Of a stretch of 64,000 nt of DNA, positions 50,644 to 60,500 are shown piece by piece (positions within the stretch are counted from its first letter, which is position 1; every line of letters starts with the position of its first letter). Source of the DNA: Alphaproteobacteria bacterium UBA1301 (GTDB lineage Bacteria; Pseudomonadota; Alphaproteobacteria; Micropepsales; Micropepsaceae). The stretch lies in the NCBI GenBank assembly GCA_002307725.1, contig DBUB01000010.1:310001-374000 (forward strand). Reading direction: 5' to 3'. The position numbers and the translations under genes are program-made. The notes beneath the pieces are model-generated. The model was given only the letters and a program-made list of their open reading frames with translations. It was not told where the DNA came from and searched no databases.

Positions 50644-51268
50644 AATATTTGATCGGCGGTTGGCCGGGCACGCGGTCGGCGAGCAGCGAGCGGAAGGACG
50701 GGCGCGACTTCATCCGCATGTACCACTCGCGCAGGCCCTGATTGGTGTCCCACGGCACTTCGCCGAAATAGTCGAGCGCTGACAGATGCGCGCCCAGCGC
50801 CAGATCGGCGATGTTGGTGTTGCGGCTGACCAGGTTGCCGTGCTCCTCCACTGTCGTGCCGAGGAACGGGATCAGTTCGCGCAAGGCCTCGCGTCCGGCG
50901 CGAATCACATTCATGTCGGGCGTCGAGCGGGTGGGGGTGCCGGTGTAGCGTGGATTGGCCTTCTCCGAGACGATCTTGCGGGTGACGGAATCGCCCAGCA
51001 CCGTGGTGGTCCAGTCGAGCCAGCGCAGCGCTTCACCGCGTTCGACGGCATCGTCGGGTACCAGCGGGATTTCGGGATAGGTTCCTTCCAAGTGATCGAG
51101 AATGGCCCACAGCCCGGTCACGGTGGTGCCGTCGAGGTCGATGAATTGCGGCATGTGGGCGTGGGTGTCTTCCGCCATTTGCGGATCGATCACCAGACGC
51201 TTTTCGCCCAGCGCCAACCGGACGAGCCGGGACGCGGGCTGAAAGACAAGATGGATTAAGCGACGCAT
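50624..51268 (-). CDS. Glutathione S-transferase family protein
   Basis: 214 residues from ATG 51268 (three codons after an alternative ATG). N-terminal thioredoxin-like part with FQPASRLVRLALGEKRL and a C-terminal helical domain (LALGAHLSALDYFGEVPWDT, GLREWYMRMKSRPSF). It overlaps queG by 20 bases and so is likely translated from the same message. Electrophile or peroxide substrate unknown. Confidence 0.88.
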   Translation of the reverse strand: MRRLIHLVFQPASRLVRLALGEKRLVIDPQMAEDTHAHMPQFIDLDGTTVTGLWAILDHLEGTYPEIPLVPDDAVERGEALRWLDWTTTVLGDSVTRKIVSEKANPRYTGTPTRSTPDMNVIRAGREALRELIPFLGTTVEEHGNLVSRNTNIADLALGAHLSALDYFGEVPWDTNQGLREWYMRMKSRPSFRSLLADRVPGQPPIKYYADLDF

Positions 51269-51317
51269 GAGAACCAATGTAATGAAACTGCCGTGGCTAT
51301 CCTAGTCCTTTGCCGCT

Positions 51318-52031
51318 TTATCGCACGCACCAATCCATGCCGTTTTCACTCGCCTCGTGGGTGCGGGCGATGGCGCGGGACATGCGGCGCTTGCCAGCCC
51401 TTTGAGCTTTCCATTTGTCGGGATTGGGCAGGACTGAAGCCATCCGCGCCGCTTGGCTGGCGGAGAGCGCGCCTGCGTTGGTGTGGAAATAAGCTTCCGC
51501 CGCCGCTTCGGCGCCGAAATTGCCGTGACCCCAGTCGACCAGATTGAGATAGGCCTCCAAAATCCGCTTCTTGGGCCAAGTGAATTCGACCAGCACGGTC
51601 AGGTAAGCTTCCACCCCTTTGCGCACCCAGCTTCGCGCCGGCAGCAGAAACAGCGTCCGTGCCACCTGCTGGCTGAGGGTTGACGCGCCGCGCAAATGCT
51701 TGCCTTCCTCGTGCGCCTTCAGCGCCAGCTCGATGTCTTCCACATCGAAGCCGTGATGGCTGCAGAAGTTCTGGTCCTCCGAGCCGATCACCGAATACTT
51801 CAGCCCTGGTGCCATGGCGTCGATCGAACGCCAGGAATGCTGCACCTCGCGCCCGGTGACGACATACAGCACCATCTGCGGCGTGAGCGGCACTGGAACG
51901 AAGCGGAACACGACGAGATAAAGAAGCGGCAGCGGCACCAGAAAAGCAAAGAGGACGAGTGCAATCCGCCGCAACCACGACTTGTGCGTCCCCGAGCCGT
52001 TCCAAAGACGATGAAAGAATCCTTTGTTCAC
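51318..52031 (-). CDS. mtgA: Monofunctional peptidoglycan glycosyltransferase
   Basis: 237 residues from GTG 52031 (GGGA upstream; an ATG 30 bases earlier lacks a site). One membrane helix (LRRIALVLFAFLVPLPLLYL) then a GT51 domain: catalytic Glu85 in GSEDQNFCSHHGFD, GASTLSQQVARTLFL and KKRILEAYLNLVDWG. Polymerises lipid II without a transpeptidase domain. Length is typical for MtgA. Confidence 0.93.
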   Translation of the reverse strand: MNKGFFHRLWNGSGTHKSWLRRIALVLFAFLVPLPLLYLVVFRFVPVPLTPQMVLYVVTGREVQHSWRSIDAMAPGLKYSVIGSEDQNFCSHHGFDVEDIELALKAHEEGKHLRGASTLSQQVARTLFLLPARSWVRKGVEAYLTVLVEFTWPKKRILEAYLNLVDWGHGNFGAEAAAEAYFHTNAGALSASQAARMASVLPNPDKWKAQRAGKRRMSRAIARTHEASENGMDWCVR

Positions 52032-52060
52032 GGCGGTTCCCGCTGAAGACCCCCACCGCA

Positions 52061-52132
52061 ATCTAGAGCGCTTTCAGGAAAAGTGGAATCCGGTTTTCCG
52101 TCCGAAAGCGCGACAAACTAAGAATCTAGAGC
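52061..52132. repeat. Dispersed repeat, copy 2 (supplies a stop codon)
   Basis: Same element as 19897-19967, inverted: TCTAGAGCGCTTTCAGGAAA, GTGGAATCCGGTTTTCC, GAAAGCGCGACAAACTAAGA and a final TCTAGAGC. The TAG stop of copA (52126-52128) lies in its right end. Confidence 0.85.
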
Positions 52133-54420
52133 TTGGTGCCCCTCAGACGCAACGCATTGGCGATCACCGAGACCGAACTGAAGCTCATTGCCGCAGCGGC
52201 GATCATCGGTGACAACAGCCAGCCGGTGACCGGATAGAGAACGCCCGCCGCCAGTGGCACGCCCAGTGCGTTGTAGGCAAAGGCCCAGAACAGGTTTTGT
52301 TTCATATTGGCGAGCGTCGCTTGGGCCAGGCGCCGGGCCCGCAGCAGCGCCGCAAGGTCGCTTTTGAGCAGCACCAGTCCGGCGGTTTCGATCGCTGCGT
52401 CGGAGCCCGAGCCCATCGCGATCGCGACATCGGCGGCGGCCAGCGCCGGGGCATCATTGACGCCGTCACCGGCAAACGCCACCACGCCGCCGGTCCGCTT
52501 TTCCTGCACCAGTTTGGCTTTGTCTTCCGGCGATAGGCGCGCGGCGACGATCTTGATGCCCGCTTCGGCACCGATCGCGTTGGCGGTCGCGGCCGCATCA
52601 CCGGTCGCCATCACGATTTGAAGACCTTCCGCCGCCAGCGCCGCCAGCGTTGCGCGTGCCCCCGCTTTGAGCGGGTCCTTGATGGCGATCAGGCCGAGCG
52701 CCTCTTGCCCGCGGGCCACGAAGATGACGGTGGCGCCGCCCTCGCGCAGATACACTGCATCACCCGTTAGTCCGTTGGGCTTGATGCCGTGGTCGCCAAG
52801 AAAATCCTCATTGCCGACCAGAACCAAGGTGCCGCCGATGCGCCCTTGCAAACCTTTGCCGGTGACGTTGGAAAAATTGAGCACCTCCGGCAGCGTTAAG
52901 GCGCTGGCGCGTTCGGCTATCGCGTGGGCGAGGGGGTGAGCGCTTTTGGCTTCCAGCGCAGCAGCAAGCGTCAGTACTTCGGCTTCGGCGACGCCGACGA
53001 TGGTGTGAATCCCGGTCACCTTGGGCTTGCCTTCGGTGATGGTGCCGGTCTTGTCGATCACCAGCACATTCGCGGTGGCGAATTTTTCCAGCGCCGCGGC
53101 ATTCTTCACCAGCACCCCGGCATGGGCGCCGCGGCCGACCGCCACCATCACCGACATCGGCGTGGCGAGGCCCAGCGCGCACGGGCAGGCGATGATCAGC
53201 ACCGAGACCGCAGCCATCAGCGCGTAATCGAGCGCATAGCCGGACGCCAGCCATACGATCAAGGTGAGGATCGCAATCGCCGTCACCACCGGCACGAACC
53301 ACGCCGCAACATGATCGGCCAGCGTCTGGGTCGGGGCGCGGCTCCTTTGTGCTTCAGATACCAGCGCGACGATTTTCGCCAGCACCGTGTCGGCGCCGAT
53401 GCGCGTGGCGCGGATCACCAGGGCGCCGTTCTTGTTGAAGGTGCCGCCGGTCACGGCCTCGGCTTTGGCCTTGGCGACAGGCACGGCTTCGCCAGTGAGT
53501 AGAGATTCGTCGACCGCGCTCTCGCCCTCGATCACTTCGCCGTCGGTTGGGATCGTATCGCCAGGGCGCACCATCAATTCGTCGCCGATTTGCACCTCCG
53601 ACAACGCCACGGTTGCGACGCCATCGGCGGTGCGGCGCTGGGCGGTCTTGGGCGCCAGATCGAGCAGCGCGCGAATGGCGGAACCGGTGCGGGCGCGGGC
53701 TTTCAACTCCAGCACCTGTCCCATCAGCACCAGCGTGATGATCACCGCCGCGGCTTCGAAATAGACCGGCGGGCCCATTGTGCCGCCGTGATAGGCCATC
53801 GGCACCAGCGCTGGCGCGATCAGCACGATCACACTGTAGACGAACGCCACCGTGACGCCGAGAGCAATCAGCGTGAACATGTTGGCGTGGCCGCTGAGCG
53901 CGCCTTTGACGCCGCGCACGAAGAACGGTCCGCCCGCCCACGCCACCACCGGCAGCGCCAGCACCGCTTCCACCACGGCGCGCACCACCGGCGACACCGG
54001 CAGCACGTCGCCGAACATAGCGAGCAAAAACACCGGCACGGTCAGCGTCAGCGCAGCCCAGAACCGGCGCAGCATGTCGCGGTATTCGGAATCGTCTTGC
54101 GCCGCGGCCGGATCGGCCGGCTCCAGCGCCATGCCGCAGATCGGGCAAGCGCCGGGGCCGATTTGCTTCACCTCGGGATGCATCGGGCAGGTATAGATAA
54201 CATCCTTTCCTCCCCCGTTTACGGGGGAGGTCCCGCTGGAGGCGGGGGAGGGGGCGATGTATTTTCCCGGCTCGGCCTCAAATTTGGTTTTGCACCCGGC
54301 GCAACAGAAGATGTAACGCACGCCTTTATAGACAGAGGTATTGCCCTTGGCGATGGCGGCGTCCGGGTTCGGGGTCATGCCGCAAACCGGGTCGCGGGTC
54401 TGAAGGGTTTCATTTTCCAT
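52126..54420 (-). CDS. copA: Copper-exporting P1B-type ATPase with N-terminal YHS and CPMHP metal-binding domains
   Basis: 764 residues from ATG 54420 (MENETLQTRDPVCGM). Domain order: YHS (DPVCGM...FCCAGC, 11-55), a Ser/Gly/Pro linker (57-73), a heavy-metal-binding YTCPMHPEV...CPICGM (76-97), then the ATPase with CPCALGLATP ion site, DKTGTITEG phosphorylation Asp, TGD and GDGVNDAPAL. No classical GMTCxxC domain. The linker is encoded by a palindromic repeat read in frame. The stop lies in a dispersed repeat. Preceded and overlapped by csoR. Confidence 0.93.
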   Translation of the reverse strand: MENETLQTRDPVCGMTPNPDAAIAKGNTSVYKGVRYIFCCAGCKTKFEAEPGKYIAPSPASSGTSPVNGGGKDVIYTCPMHPEVKQIGPGACPICGMALEPADPAAAQDDSEYRDMLRRFWAALTLTVPVFLLAMFGDVLPVSPVVRAVVEAVLALPVVAWAGGPFFVRGVKGALSGHANMFTLIALGVTVAFVYSVIVLIAPALVPMAYHGGTMGPPVYFEAAAVIITLVLMGQVLELKARARTGSAIRALLDLAPKTAQRRTADGVATVALSEVQIGDELMVRPGDTIPTDGEVIEGESAVDESLLTGEAVPVAKAKAEAVTGGTFNKNGALVIRATRIGADTVLAKIVALVSEAQRSRAPTQTLADHVAAWFVPVVTAIAILTLIVWLASGYALDYALMAAVSVLIIACPCALGLATPMSVMVAVGRGAHAGVLVKNAAALEKFATANVLVIDKTGTITEGKPKVTGIHTIVGVAEAEVLTLAAALEAKSAHPLAHAIAERASALTLPEVLNFSNVTGKGLQGRIGGTLVLVGNEDFLGDHGIKPNGLTGDAVYLREGGATVIFVARGQEALGLIAIKDPLKAGARATLAALAAEGLQIVMATGDAAATANAIGAEAGIKIVAARLSPEDKAKLVQEKRTGGVVAFAGDGVNDAPALAAADVAIAMGSGSDAAIETAGLVLLKSDLAALLRARRLAQATLANMKQNLFWAFAYNALGVPLAAGVLYPVTGWLLSPMIAAAAMSFSSVSVIANALRLRGTKL
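54209..54256. repeat. Palindromic repeat translated in frame inside copA
   Basis: Perfect 10-base arms CCTCCCCCGT (54209-54218) and ACGGGGGAGG (54221-54230) are followed by TCCCGC-TGGA-GGCGGG. It encodes the Ser/Gly/Pro-rich spacer between the YHS and CPMHP domains and keeps the frame open. Confidence 0.75.
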
Positions 54421-54682
54421 AGCGGCTGAACAACTCCACCAGTTCGTCGAATTTCTCTTTTTGGTCGCGGGCATTGCCGGATTTGATCGCGTGCGCGACG
54501 CAATGGGCGGCATGGCCCTTCAAAACCACGGTCTCAACCTTGGTCAGCGCTGCTTTGATCGCCGCCAGCTGGTTGAGGACGTCGATGCAATAGCGTTCCT
54601 CTTCCACCATGCGGGAAATACCGCGCACTTGGCCTTCGATGCGGGCGAGGCGGCTGAGCAGCTTGGGGTCGGCCTTGGTCAC
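54410..54682 (-). CDS. csoR: CsoR-type copper-sensing repressor
   Basis: 90 residues from GTG 54682, chosen because AGGAGG lies 7 bases upstream; earlier in-frame starts cross the operator. All-helical DUF156 protein: LLSRLARIEGQVRGISRMVE, with the Cu(I) ligands Cys32, His57 and Cys61 at the 25 and 4 residue spacings seen in CsoR. It overlaps copA by 11 bases. Cu(I) binding should release the operator and allow copA transcription. Confidence 0.93.
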   Translation of the reverse strand: MTKADPKLLSRLARIEGQVRGISRMVEEERYCIDVLNQLAAIKAALTKVETVVLKGHAAHCVAHAIKSGNARDQKEKFDELVELFSRYGK

Positions 54683-54685
54683 CAG

Positions 54686-54720
54686 ATACCCTCCTGGGGT
54701 ATATACCAGGGAGGGGTATA
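54686..54720. promoter_or_regulatory. CsoR operator of csoR-copA
   Basis: An imperfect palindrome of G/C tracts: ATACCC-TCCTGG-GGTATATACC and, inverted, ATACCCCTCCCTGGTATA. It starts 4 bases before the csoR GTG and resembles known CsoR sites (TACCCC..GGGGTA). Confidence 0.7.
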
Positions 54721-54775
54721 CGTCGCGAAACGCGCGGTGGCAAGGGTGCGCAGAGGTACGGACAATCACCTTTCT

Positions 54776-54951
54776 TGTCATCCCCGGACGACCGTCCGAA
54801 GCACGTAGTGCGAAGGATGGGAGGGGACGGGGACCCAGGTGGTTCAGCATCCTTGCTCTCAGCGATTTGTCTCGCCTCTAATGTCGTCTGTGTGACGGGA
54901 CCTGGGTCCCTTTCCCTTCAGCCGCTACGCGGCTTCCGGCCGGGGATGACA
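54776..54951. repeat. MITE-like palindromic element, copy B
   Basis: 176 bases; ends TGTCATCCCCGG and CCGGGGATGACA, inner GGGACCCAGGT/ACCTGGGTCCC. Same family as 22003-22183. Confidence 0.8.
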
Positions 54952-55339
54952 ATAGAAGTATAATTCGTATACGCACAAAATCTATCCCACAGTTTTCACC
55001 ATCTTTTCCCAATCAAATCAAACTCGAAAATAAATCAATCCCCGCGTCGGAGTCCGGCCATATAATTCTCCCGTTGCAGCTTCAGAGGGGACGAACCGGT
55101 CGCCCGTTTCGTGAGTTGCAATCGGCGCCCGGCGCGGCAAGGATTAACGAACCAAGCCAGACCGGGGGTGCGTATGGCTGCCCCGCCCGTTCACGAATGG
55201 AGACGGTCCAGAGAGCGGAGGCGCGCGAGACGTCGCTAACCAGCCTTGCGGAATTTTTGCCGCGTATCCTCGTATCACGGCAAAACCCACAAAGAAGATT
55301 GGTGTGTAGCGCGGCCGTATCAGCATCAGAAAACGCCGG
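54952..55339. other. Intergenic stretch with no gene found
   Basis: About 390 bases. The first 90 are A/T-rich (54958-55050, with AAATCAAACTCGAAAATAAA), unlike the surrounding DNA. No frame longer than about 90 codons with a ribosome site or familiar motif is seen; the longest looks non-coding. The following 95 bases form a strong stem (next entry). Confidence 0.3.
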
Positions 55340-55434
55340 GTGCGGGACGCCGAAGGCGGTCCACGCGAAGGCTTTGGGTCACCATGCCCAAAGCAAGACC
55401 AACTGTGCTGCACGCCGCCTGAGGCGTCCCGCAC
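55340..55434. ncRNA. Highly structured element, candidate small RNA or cruciform repeat
   Basis: Perfect 12-base arms GTGCGGGACGCC (55340-55351) and GGCGTCCCGCAC (55423-55434), then a tandem GA/GA internal loop, then AGGCGG (55354-55359) pairing with CCGCCT (55415-55420), and inside it a separate 8-base hairpin GCTTTGGG (55371-55378)/CCCAAAGC (55387-55394). A further hairpin CTCCGC/GCGGAG follows (55446-55467). Strand of transcription is unknown. Confidence 0.4.
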
Positions 55435-55509
55435 TGCCCCTCATCCTCCGCGCCCAATGATGCGGAGCGCTTGCTGCTGCTTGCCAATACCGACAGGAGA
55501 AATCTGCCC

Positions 55510-55773
55510 ATGACGACGAGATACTGCGCCAATGCGGAACCGGAATCCGAAATTTACGATGACGACAGGAAAATGCTGCGCCTGATCGACAAACTCGATC
55601 GCGAACTCGCCGCGCTTGAGCGCATGTCCGCCGGTCCTACGCCGATGCAAGCGGTCCGCGAAAATCTCGAACTGGTCGAGCGTATGCTCAAGGTCCAATG
55701 TCTGATGCGAAAGGCCTATCCCAAACGCTCGCGCTTGGCCCGGCGCGCCCGGCGCCGCAGCGGGCGCACTTGA
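55510..55773 (+). CDS. Small hypothetical basic protein
   Basis: 87 residues; ATG 55510 has AGGAGA at 13 bases. Acidic first third (EPESEIYDDDRK), a helical centre with MLRLIDKLDRELAALERMSA and ENLELVERMLKVQCLMRKAY, and a very basic end (SRLARRARRRSGR). A coiled-coil-like dimer with a nucleic-acid-binding tail is possible. No family recognised. Confidence 0.5.
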   Translation: MTTRYCANAEPESEIYDDDRKMLRLIDKLDRELAALERMSAGPTPMQAVRENLELVERMLKVQCLMRKAYPKRSRLARRARRRSGRT

Positions 55774-55813
55774 AGTGCGGCGGTCGCCGCATAAAGTGTT
55801 CCGTTGTTTGAAA

Positions 55814-56389
55814 TCACCGTCCTTCGGTGCCGGCGTCCTGCAGCTTTTTCAGCCAAGCCTTGCGCGCGGCTTTGTCGATGGTGTGGATCGATCCGATCAG
55901 CGTGCGCTTCACCGGCTTGATGCCGGCATATTTCCACAAGCCGGTTTCCAGCATCCGGATGCCGTAAGCGCGGCTTTTCCAAAGATAGTCCCATTTGCTG
56001 ACGCCCATCGTCATGACGGTATGGGCAGTCTTGCCTTTGAGACGTTTTTTGTTCTGGTCGAAATTCTCGTGGACGAAGCCGTAGCGGAATACTTGCTCGA
56101 ACAGGCCGCGCAGATAAGCCGGCTGATCGTCGAGCCACAGCGGAAACACCAGCACGACATGGTCGGCCCAGACGAGGGCGTTTTGCACCCGCAGCGCATC
56201 CGGCGCGACATCGCCTTTGTTGGACTGTTCGGCCGTCCTGATCAGCGGAAAATTCATTGCCCCAAGATCAAGGCGGCGCACTTCATGGCCCGAACGGCGT
56301 GCACCGGCGGTGTAGGAGTCGAGCAGCGCGGCGCAAAAGCGTTCCGGCGAGGCGTCGGGATGACCGTTCAGCAGGAAGATGCGTTTCAT
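55814..56389 (-). CDS. Flavodoxin-fold NAD(P)H dehydrogenase (quinone) family protein
   Basis: 191 residues: MKRIFLLNGHPDASPERFCA is the flavin-phosphate loop, ADHVVLVFPLWLDDQPAYLRGLFEQVF the WaterFPL..y..P..lkg...r block, split here at 70-98. Similar to MdaB/KefF-type quinone reductases. Length normal. No potassium-efflux gene lies beside it, so it probably acts alone in quinone detoxification. Confidence 0.85.
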   Translation of the reverse strand: MKRIFLLNGHPDASPERFCAALLDSYTAGARRSGHEVRRLDLGAMNFPLIRTAEQSNKGDVAPDALRVQNALVWADHVVLVFPLWLDDQPAYLRGLFEQVFRYGFVHENFDQNKKRLKGKTAHTVMTMGVSKWDYLWKSRAYGIRMLETGLWKYAGIKPVKRTLIGSIHTIDKAARKAWLKKLQDAGTEGR

Positions 56390-56650
56390 GATCGTGCAGG
56401 TCCGGCGTTTCTGCCGCCAAGCATGCCCGTTTGCACCCGCCGCTTAAGCCTCAGCGTTGCCGCGCGTCACTTTTCCGGTTTGCGCACGCCCCCCGGGATT
56501 GCCAGCGCCGCTGCGGACGGCGGGAATTGGGCAGAAAACAAGAGTCGCGAGCAAGCGCTCGCGACTCTCAAACCAGGCATCGAGGAAAGTTCATTTCCGC
56601 ACGACGGCCTTAACAACCGGCCGCGGCGCTCGATGTCTTATGGGCGTTCT

Positions 56651-57385
56651 TCATTCATGCGCTTTGTTGAATGCCGCGTACGCCGAACTCAGCGATTGGA
56701 CTGCTATGCTTGCCGTCTGGGAGTTTTGACAGCTGTCGGCATTGATCCAGACGATTTGGCTGCCATTGCCCTGCAAACTCCATTCGTAGGTTTGGCCCGC
56801 AACCGCATTGATGGTGACCTGCGGCTGACAAGTTCCGGCGTATTTGATGACATTGCTGGGGTCCACCAGCTTGTTCACAATGTTCACCGTCGCCGCACTC
56901 TCTTTGAATTGCACCGAGATGAACTGATTGATGTTGCTTTGAAGGGTCCCGTCGTACCAGTGACTGGCGGGAACCGCGTAGTAACGCGTGAAGGCCGTGA
57001 AGGAATGGAATTTTCCATCCAGCGGCAGGGCGACATTATTGATGCCGGAGGTGTTGACGGGCATCTTGACGCTGCCGATGAAGGCGGTGACCTGCGCCCC
57101 TTGCGAGGTTTGGCCAAGTGAGATGCTGACCGTATTGGTATCGTCGCCCGAAACGAAACAAAGGGCCGCGAGTCCCTGATTGGCCGTCGTACCCGGCACG
57201 GTGACCTTCACCGGCGGTGACGAGTTGCTCCAGACCACGTTTACCGGAGCGTTGGCGTCGTTGCCGGCGGAATTATAGAAGAAAAGGGCATAAAGCTGCC
57301 CGGGATTCAGTCCACCCGAGCAAGTGGCCGTATCGCCCTGTTTAAGGGTAACCACTTGACCGCCATTCCAGTCGATTGATGCCAT
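56651..57385 (-). CDS. Orphan beta-rich protein
   Basis: 244 residues starting MASIDWNGGQVVTLKQGDTA, with no signal peptide. Gly, Asn, Thr and Val are abundant and no helix-forming runs are seen, indicating a beta-sandwich or jelly-roll protein. It contains about four Cys (ATCSGG, ALCFVSG, TCQPQV, DSCQNSQ). Base composition is lower in G+C than its neighbours, and the 190 bases upstream are very A/T-rich, both signs of recent transfer. I do not recognise a family; a secreted lectin- or toxin-like protein released by another route is possible. Confidence 0.6.
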   Translation of the reverse strand: MASIDWNGGQVVTLKQGDTATCSGGLNPGQLYALFFYNSAGNDANAPVNVVWSNSSPPVKVTVPGTTANQGLAALCFVSGDDTNTVSISLGQTSQGAQVTAFIGSVKMPVNTSGINNVALPLDGKFHSFTAFTRYYAVPASHWYDGTLQSNINQFISVQFKESAATVNIVNKLVDPSNVIKYAGTCQPQVTINAVAGQTYEWSLQGNGSQIVWINADSCQNSQTASIAVQSLSSAYAAFNKAHE

Positions 57386-57579
57386 GATTTGATCTCCCTC
57401 TGTCTTAGCTGCGGACAGTTTGATGTTCCTGGAAGTTTAGTCGTGGTTGCATAAGCAACCTGTAGTAGGTAGACATAGGAACAACTTACGAGGGCATAGT
57501 CAACTGGTATGCAACTTATAATATTTTATGGGTAGGCACGCGGCTCCAAATCACAGGTCATGGAAACTGCAAGTCGGTC

Positions 57580-60500
57580 TCATTCCGCCGGAATGGCCGC
57601 GCGCACGTCGGTCAACGGTTGTTCGAGGTGGTTGACCATTTCCTTTGGCACCACTTGCCAGAAGCGGAGGAGGGCGAGATCCCATTGTTCGAGCAGTTCG
57701 TTGGCCCACACCGAGCCGGTTTCGGCCTGATGCTCGGCGATCAGATAGCGCAGCACACCTTGCCAATGGTCCGTTTGCAGGCGCTGGAAGATGACGCTGT
57801 CGGGATTGACGTGCTCGGCGAAAAGACCGTCGGCATCGTAGACAAAGGCCATGCCGCCGGTCATGCCGGCCGCGAAATTGTCGCCCACAGGCCCCAGGAT
57901 CGCCACCACGCCGCCGGTCATGTATTCGCAGCCGTTGGAGCCGCAGCCTTCCACGACGGCGGTCGCGCCGGAATTCCTCACCGCAAACCGCTCGCCCGCC
58001 TGACCCGCCGCGAACAGTTTGCCCGCCGTGGCGCCGTAGAGCACCGTGTTGCCGATGATGGTATTGTCGCGCGGCACGAAGCGAACCGACGCCAGCGGCC
58101 TTATCGCGATGGTGGCGCCGGAAAGGCCTTTGCCGACATAGTCGTTGGCATCGCCGAACACTTCGATGCGGATGCCCTGCACCGCAAAGGCCCCCAGCGA
58201 CTGGCCGCAAGACCCGCGTAGCTTCAGCGTCAGGTGGCCCGGCGGCAGGCCCGTCATGCCCCATTTGCGCACGATATGCGACGAGGTGCGGGCGCCGATG
58301 GTCCGCATAGTGTTGCGCACCGTATAAGTGAGCTGCATCTTCTCGCCGTGATCGAGCAGCGGCGCGGCGTCTTTGACAATCTGCGCATCCAGCGTATCGG
58401 GCACTTCGTTGCGGCCCTTCTGGGTCGAATAGCGCGCGTAATTGCCGGGATCGGCTTGCACCAGCAGCGGATTGAGGTCGAGGTCGTCAAGCTCCTCGGC
58501 GCCGCGGCTGATCTGGGTCAGAAGATCGGTGCGCCCGATCACCTCTTCCAGCTTGCGGAAACCGAGGCTGGCCAGTATCTCGCGCACTTCTTCGGCGATG
58601 AAGCTGAACAGGTTGATGACCTTGTCTGGTGTGCCGGTGAATTTCGCGCGCAGCTTTTCGTTCTGAGTACAGACGCCGACCGGGCAGGTGTTGGAATGGC
58701 ACTGCCGCACCATGATGCAGCCCATGGCGACCAGCGATGCGGTGCCGATACCAAATTCCTCCGCTCCCATCATCGCGGCCATCACGATGTCGCGGCCGGT
58801 GCGCAAGCCGCCGTCGGTGCGCAGGGTCACGCGATGGCGCAGGTTATTGAGCGTCAGAATCTGATTGGTTTCGGTCAGCCCCATTTCCCATGGGATTCCG
58901 GCATATTTGATCGACGACTGCGGGCTCGCGCCGGTGCCGCCGTTGTGGCCGCTGATCAGGATCACATCAGCCTTGGCCTTGGCGACACCCGCGGCGACCG
59001 TGCCGATGCCGGTTTGCGCCACCAGTTTGACGCAGACACGTGCCTCGGGATTGATCTGCTTGAGGTCGTAAATGAGCTGCGCCAGATCTTCGATCGAATA
59101 GATGTCGTGATGCGGCGGCGGGCTAATCAGGGTCACACCGGGGGTGGCGTGGCGCAGCCGGGCGATCATCTCAGTGACCTTGAAGCCGGGCAGTTGGCCG
59201 CCTTCGCCGGGCTTGGCGCCTTGCGCGACTTTGATCTCCAGCTCGCGACATTGGTTGAGATATTCCGCGGTGACGCCGAAACGGCCCGAGGCCACTTGCT
59301 TGATCGCCGAATTGGCGTTGTCGCCGTTGGGTTTGGGATGGAAGCGCGCCGGGTCCTCGCCGCCCTCGCCGGAATCCGATTTGGCGCCGATGCGGTTCAT
59401 CGCGATGTTGAGCGCTTCATGCGCTTCCGGCGACAGCGCGCCGAGGCTCATGCCCGGGGTAACGAAGCGCTTCCTGATTTCGGTGATCGACTCCACGTCC
59501 TCCAGCGGCACGGGGGCGCCGCCGGCGCGGAAATCCATCAGATGGCGCAGCGAGACCGACGGCATGGCGCGCACGCCTTCGGAGTATCGTTTGTAGACGG
59601 AATAATCCTCCGTGCTGACGGCCGTTTGCAACAGGTGGATCAGATCGCCCTTATGGGCGTGGGTTTCGCCGCTCTGGCGCGCCTTGTAGAAGCCGCCGAT
59701 CGGCAGGGTTAAGGCCTCGTCGTCCATCGCTTTGGCATGGAGCTTGGCGATCTTGTTGGCGACGCCGGTCATGCCAATGCCGGAAATGCGGCTGGGCATG
59801 CCGGGAAAGATATCGGCGACCATCGACCGCGACAGGCCGACGGCTTCGAAATTATAGGCGCCGCGATAGGACGAGATCACCGAAATGCCCATCTTCGACA
59901 TGATCTTGAGCAATCCTGCCGAAACGCTGTCGAGATAGCGCTGCACGCAGTCGCCCAAACTGCGGTTGCCATAAAGCCCGCGCGCATGCCGGTCGGCGAT
60001 GCATTCCTGGGCGAGATAAGCGTTCACCGTGGTGGCGCCGACGCCGATCAGCACGGCGAAATAGTGCGTATCCAGGCACTCCGCCGAACGCACATTGATC
60101 GACGTATACGTACGCAGCCCGCGCCGCACCAGATGCGAATGCACGGCGCCGGTGGCCAGGATCATCGGCACGGCCGCGGTGGTGTCGGTGATGCGCTCGT
60201 CGGTGAGAATGAGATGGCCGTAGCCTTGCGCCACCGCATCTTCGGCTTCGGCACGGATGCGTTCCACGGCAGCCTGCAATCCGGCGCCACCTTCAACGAG
60301 TGGGAATGTACAATCGATCTCGAAGAAACGGCCTTCAAGGTGCTCTTTCATGCGCAGGAACATGCCGGTGGAGATCACCGGGCTTTCCAGCACGAAGACC
60401 TCGGTCTGCTTTTCGTCCTGCACCAGCACATTGCCGAGATTGCGGAAACGCGTCTTCAGGCTCATCACCCGCTCTTCGCGCAAGGGATCGATCGGCGGAT

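Noticed and set aside
55074..55460. A 128-codon frame covering the structured element
   Set aside because: No ribosome site, no domain and a composition explained by the GC-rich stems; the base-pairing is the stronger signal.
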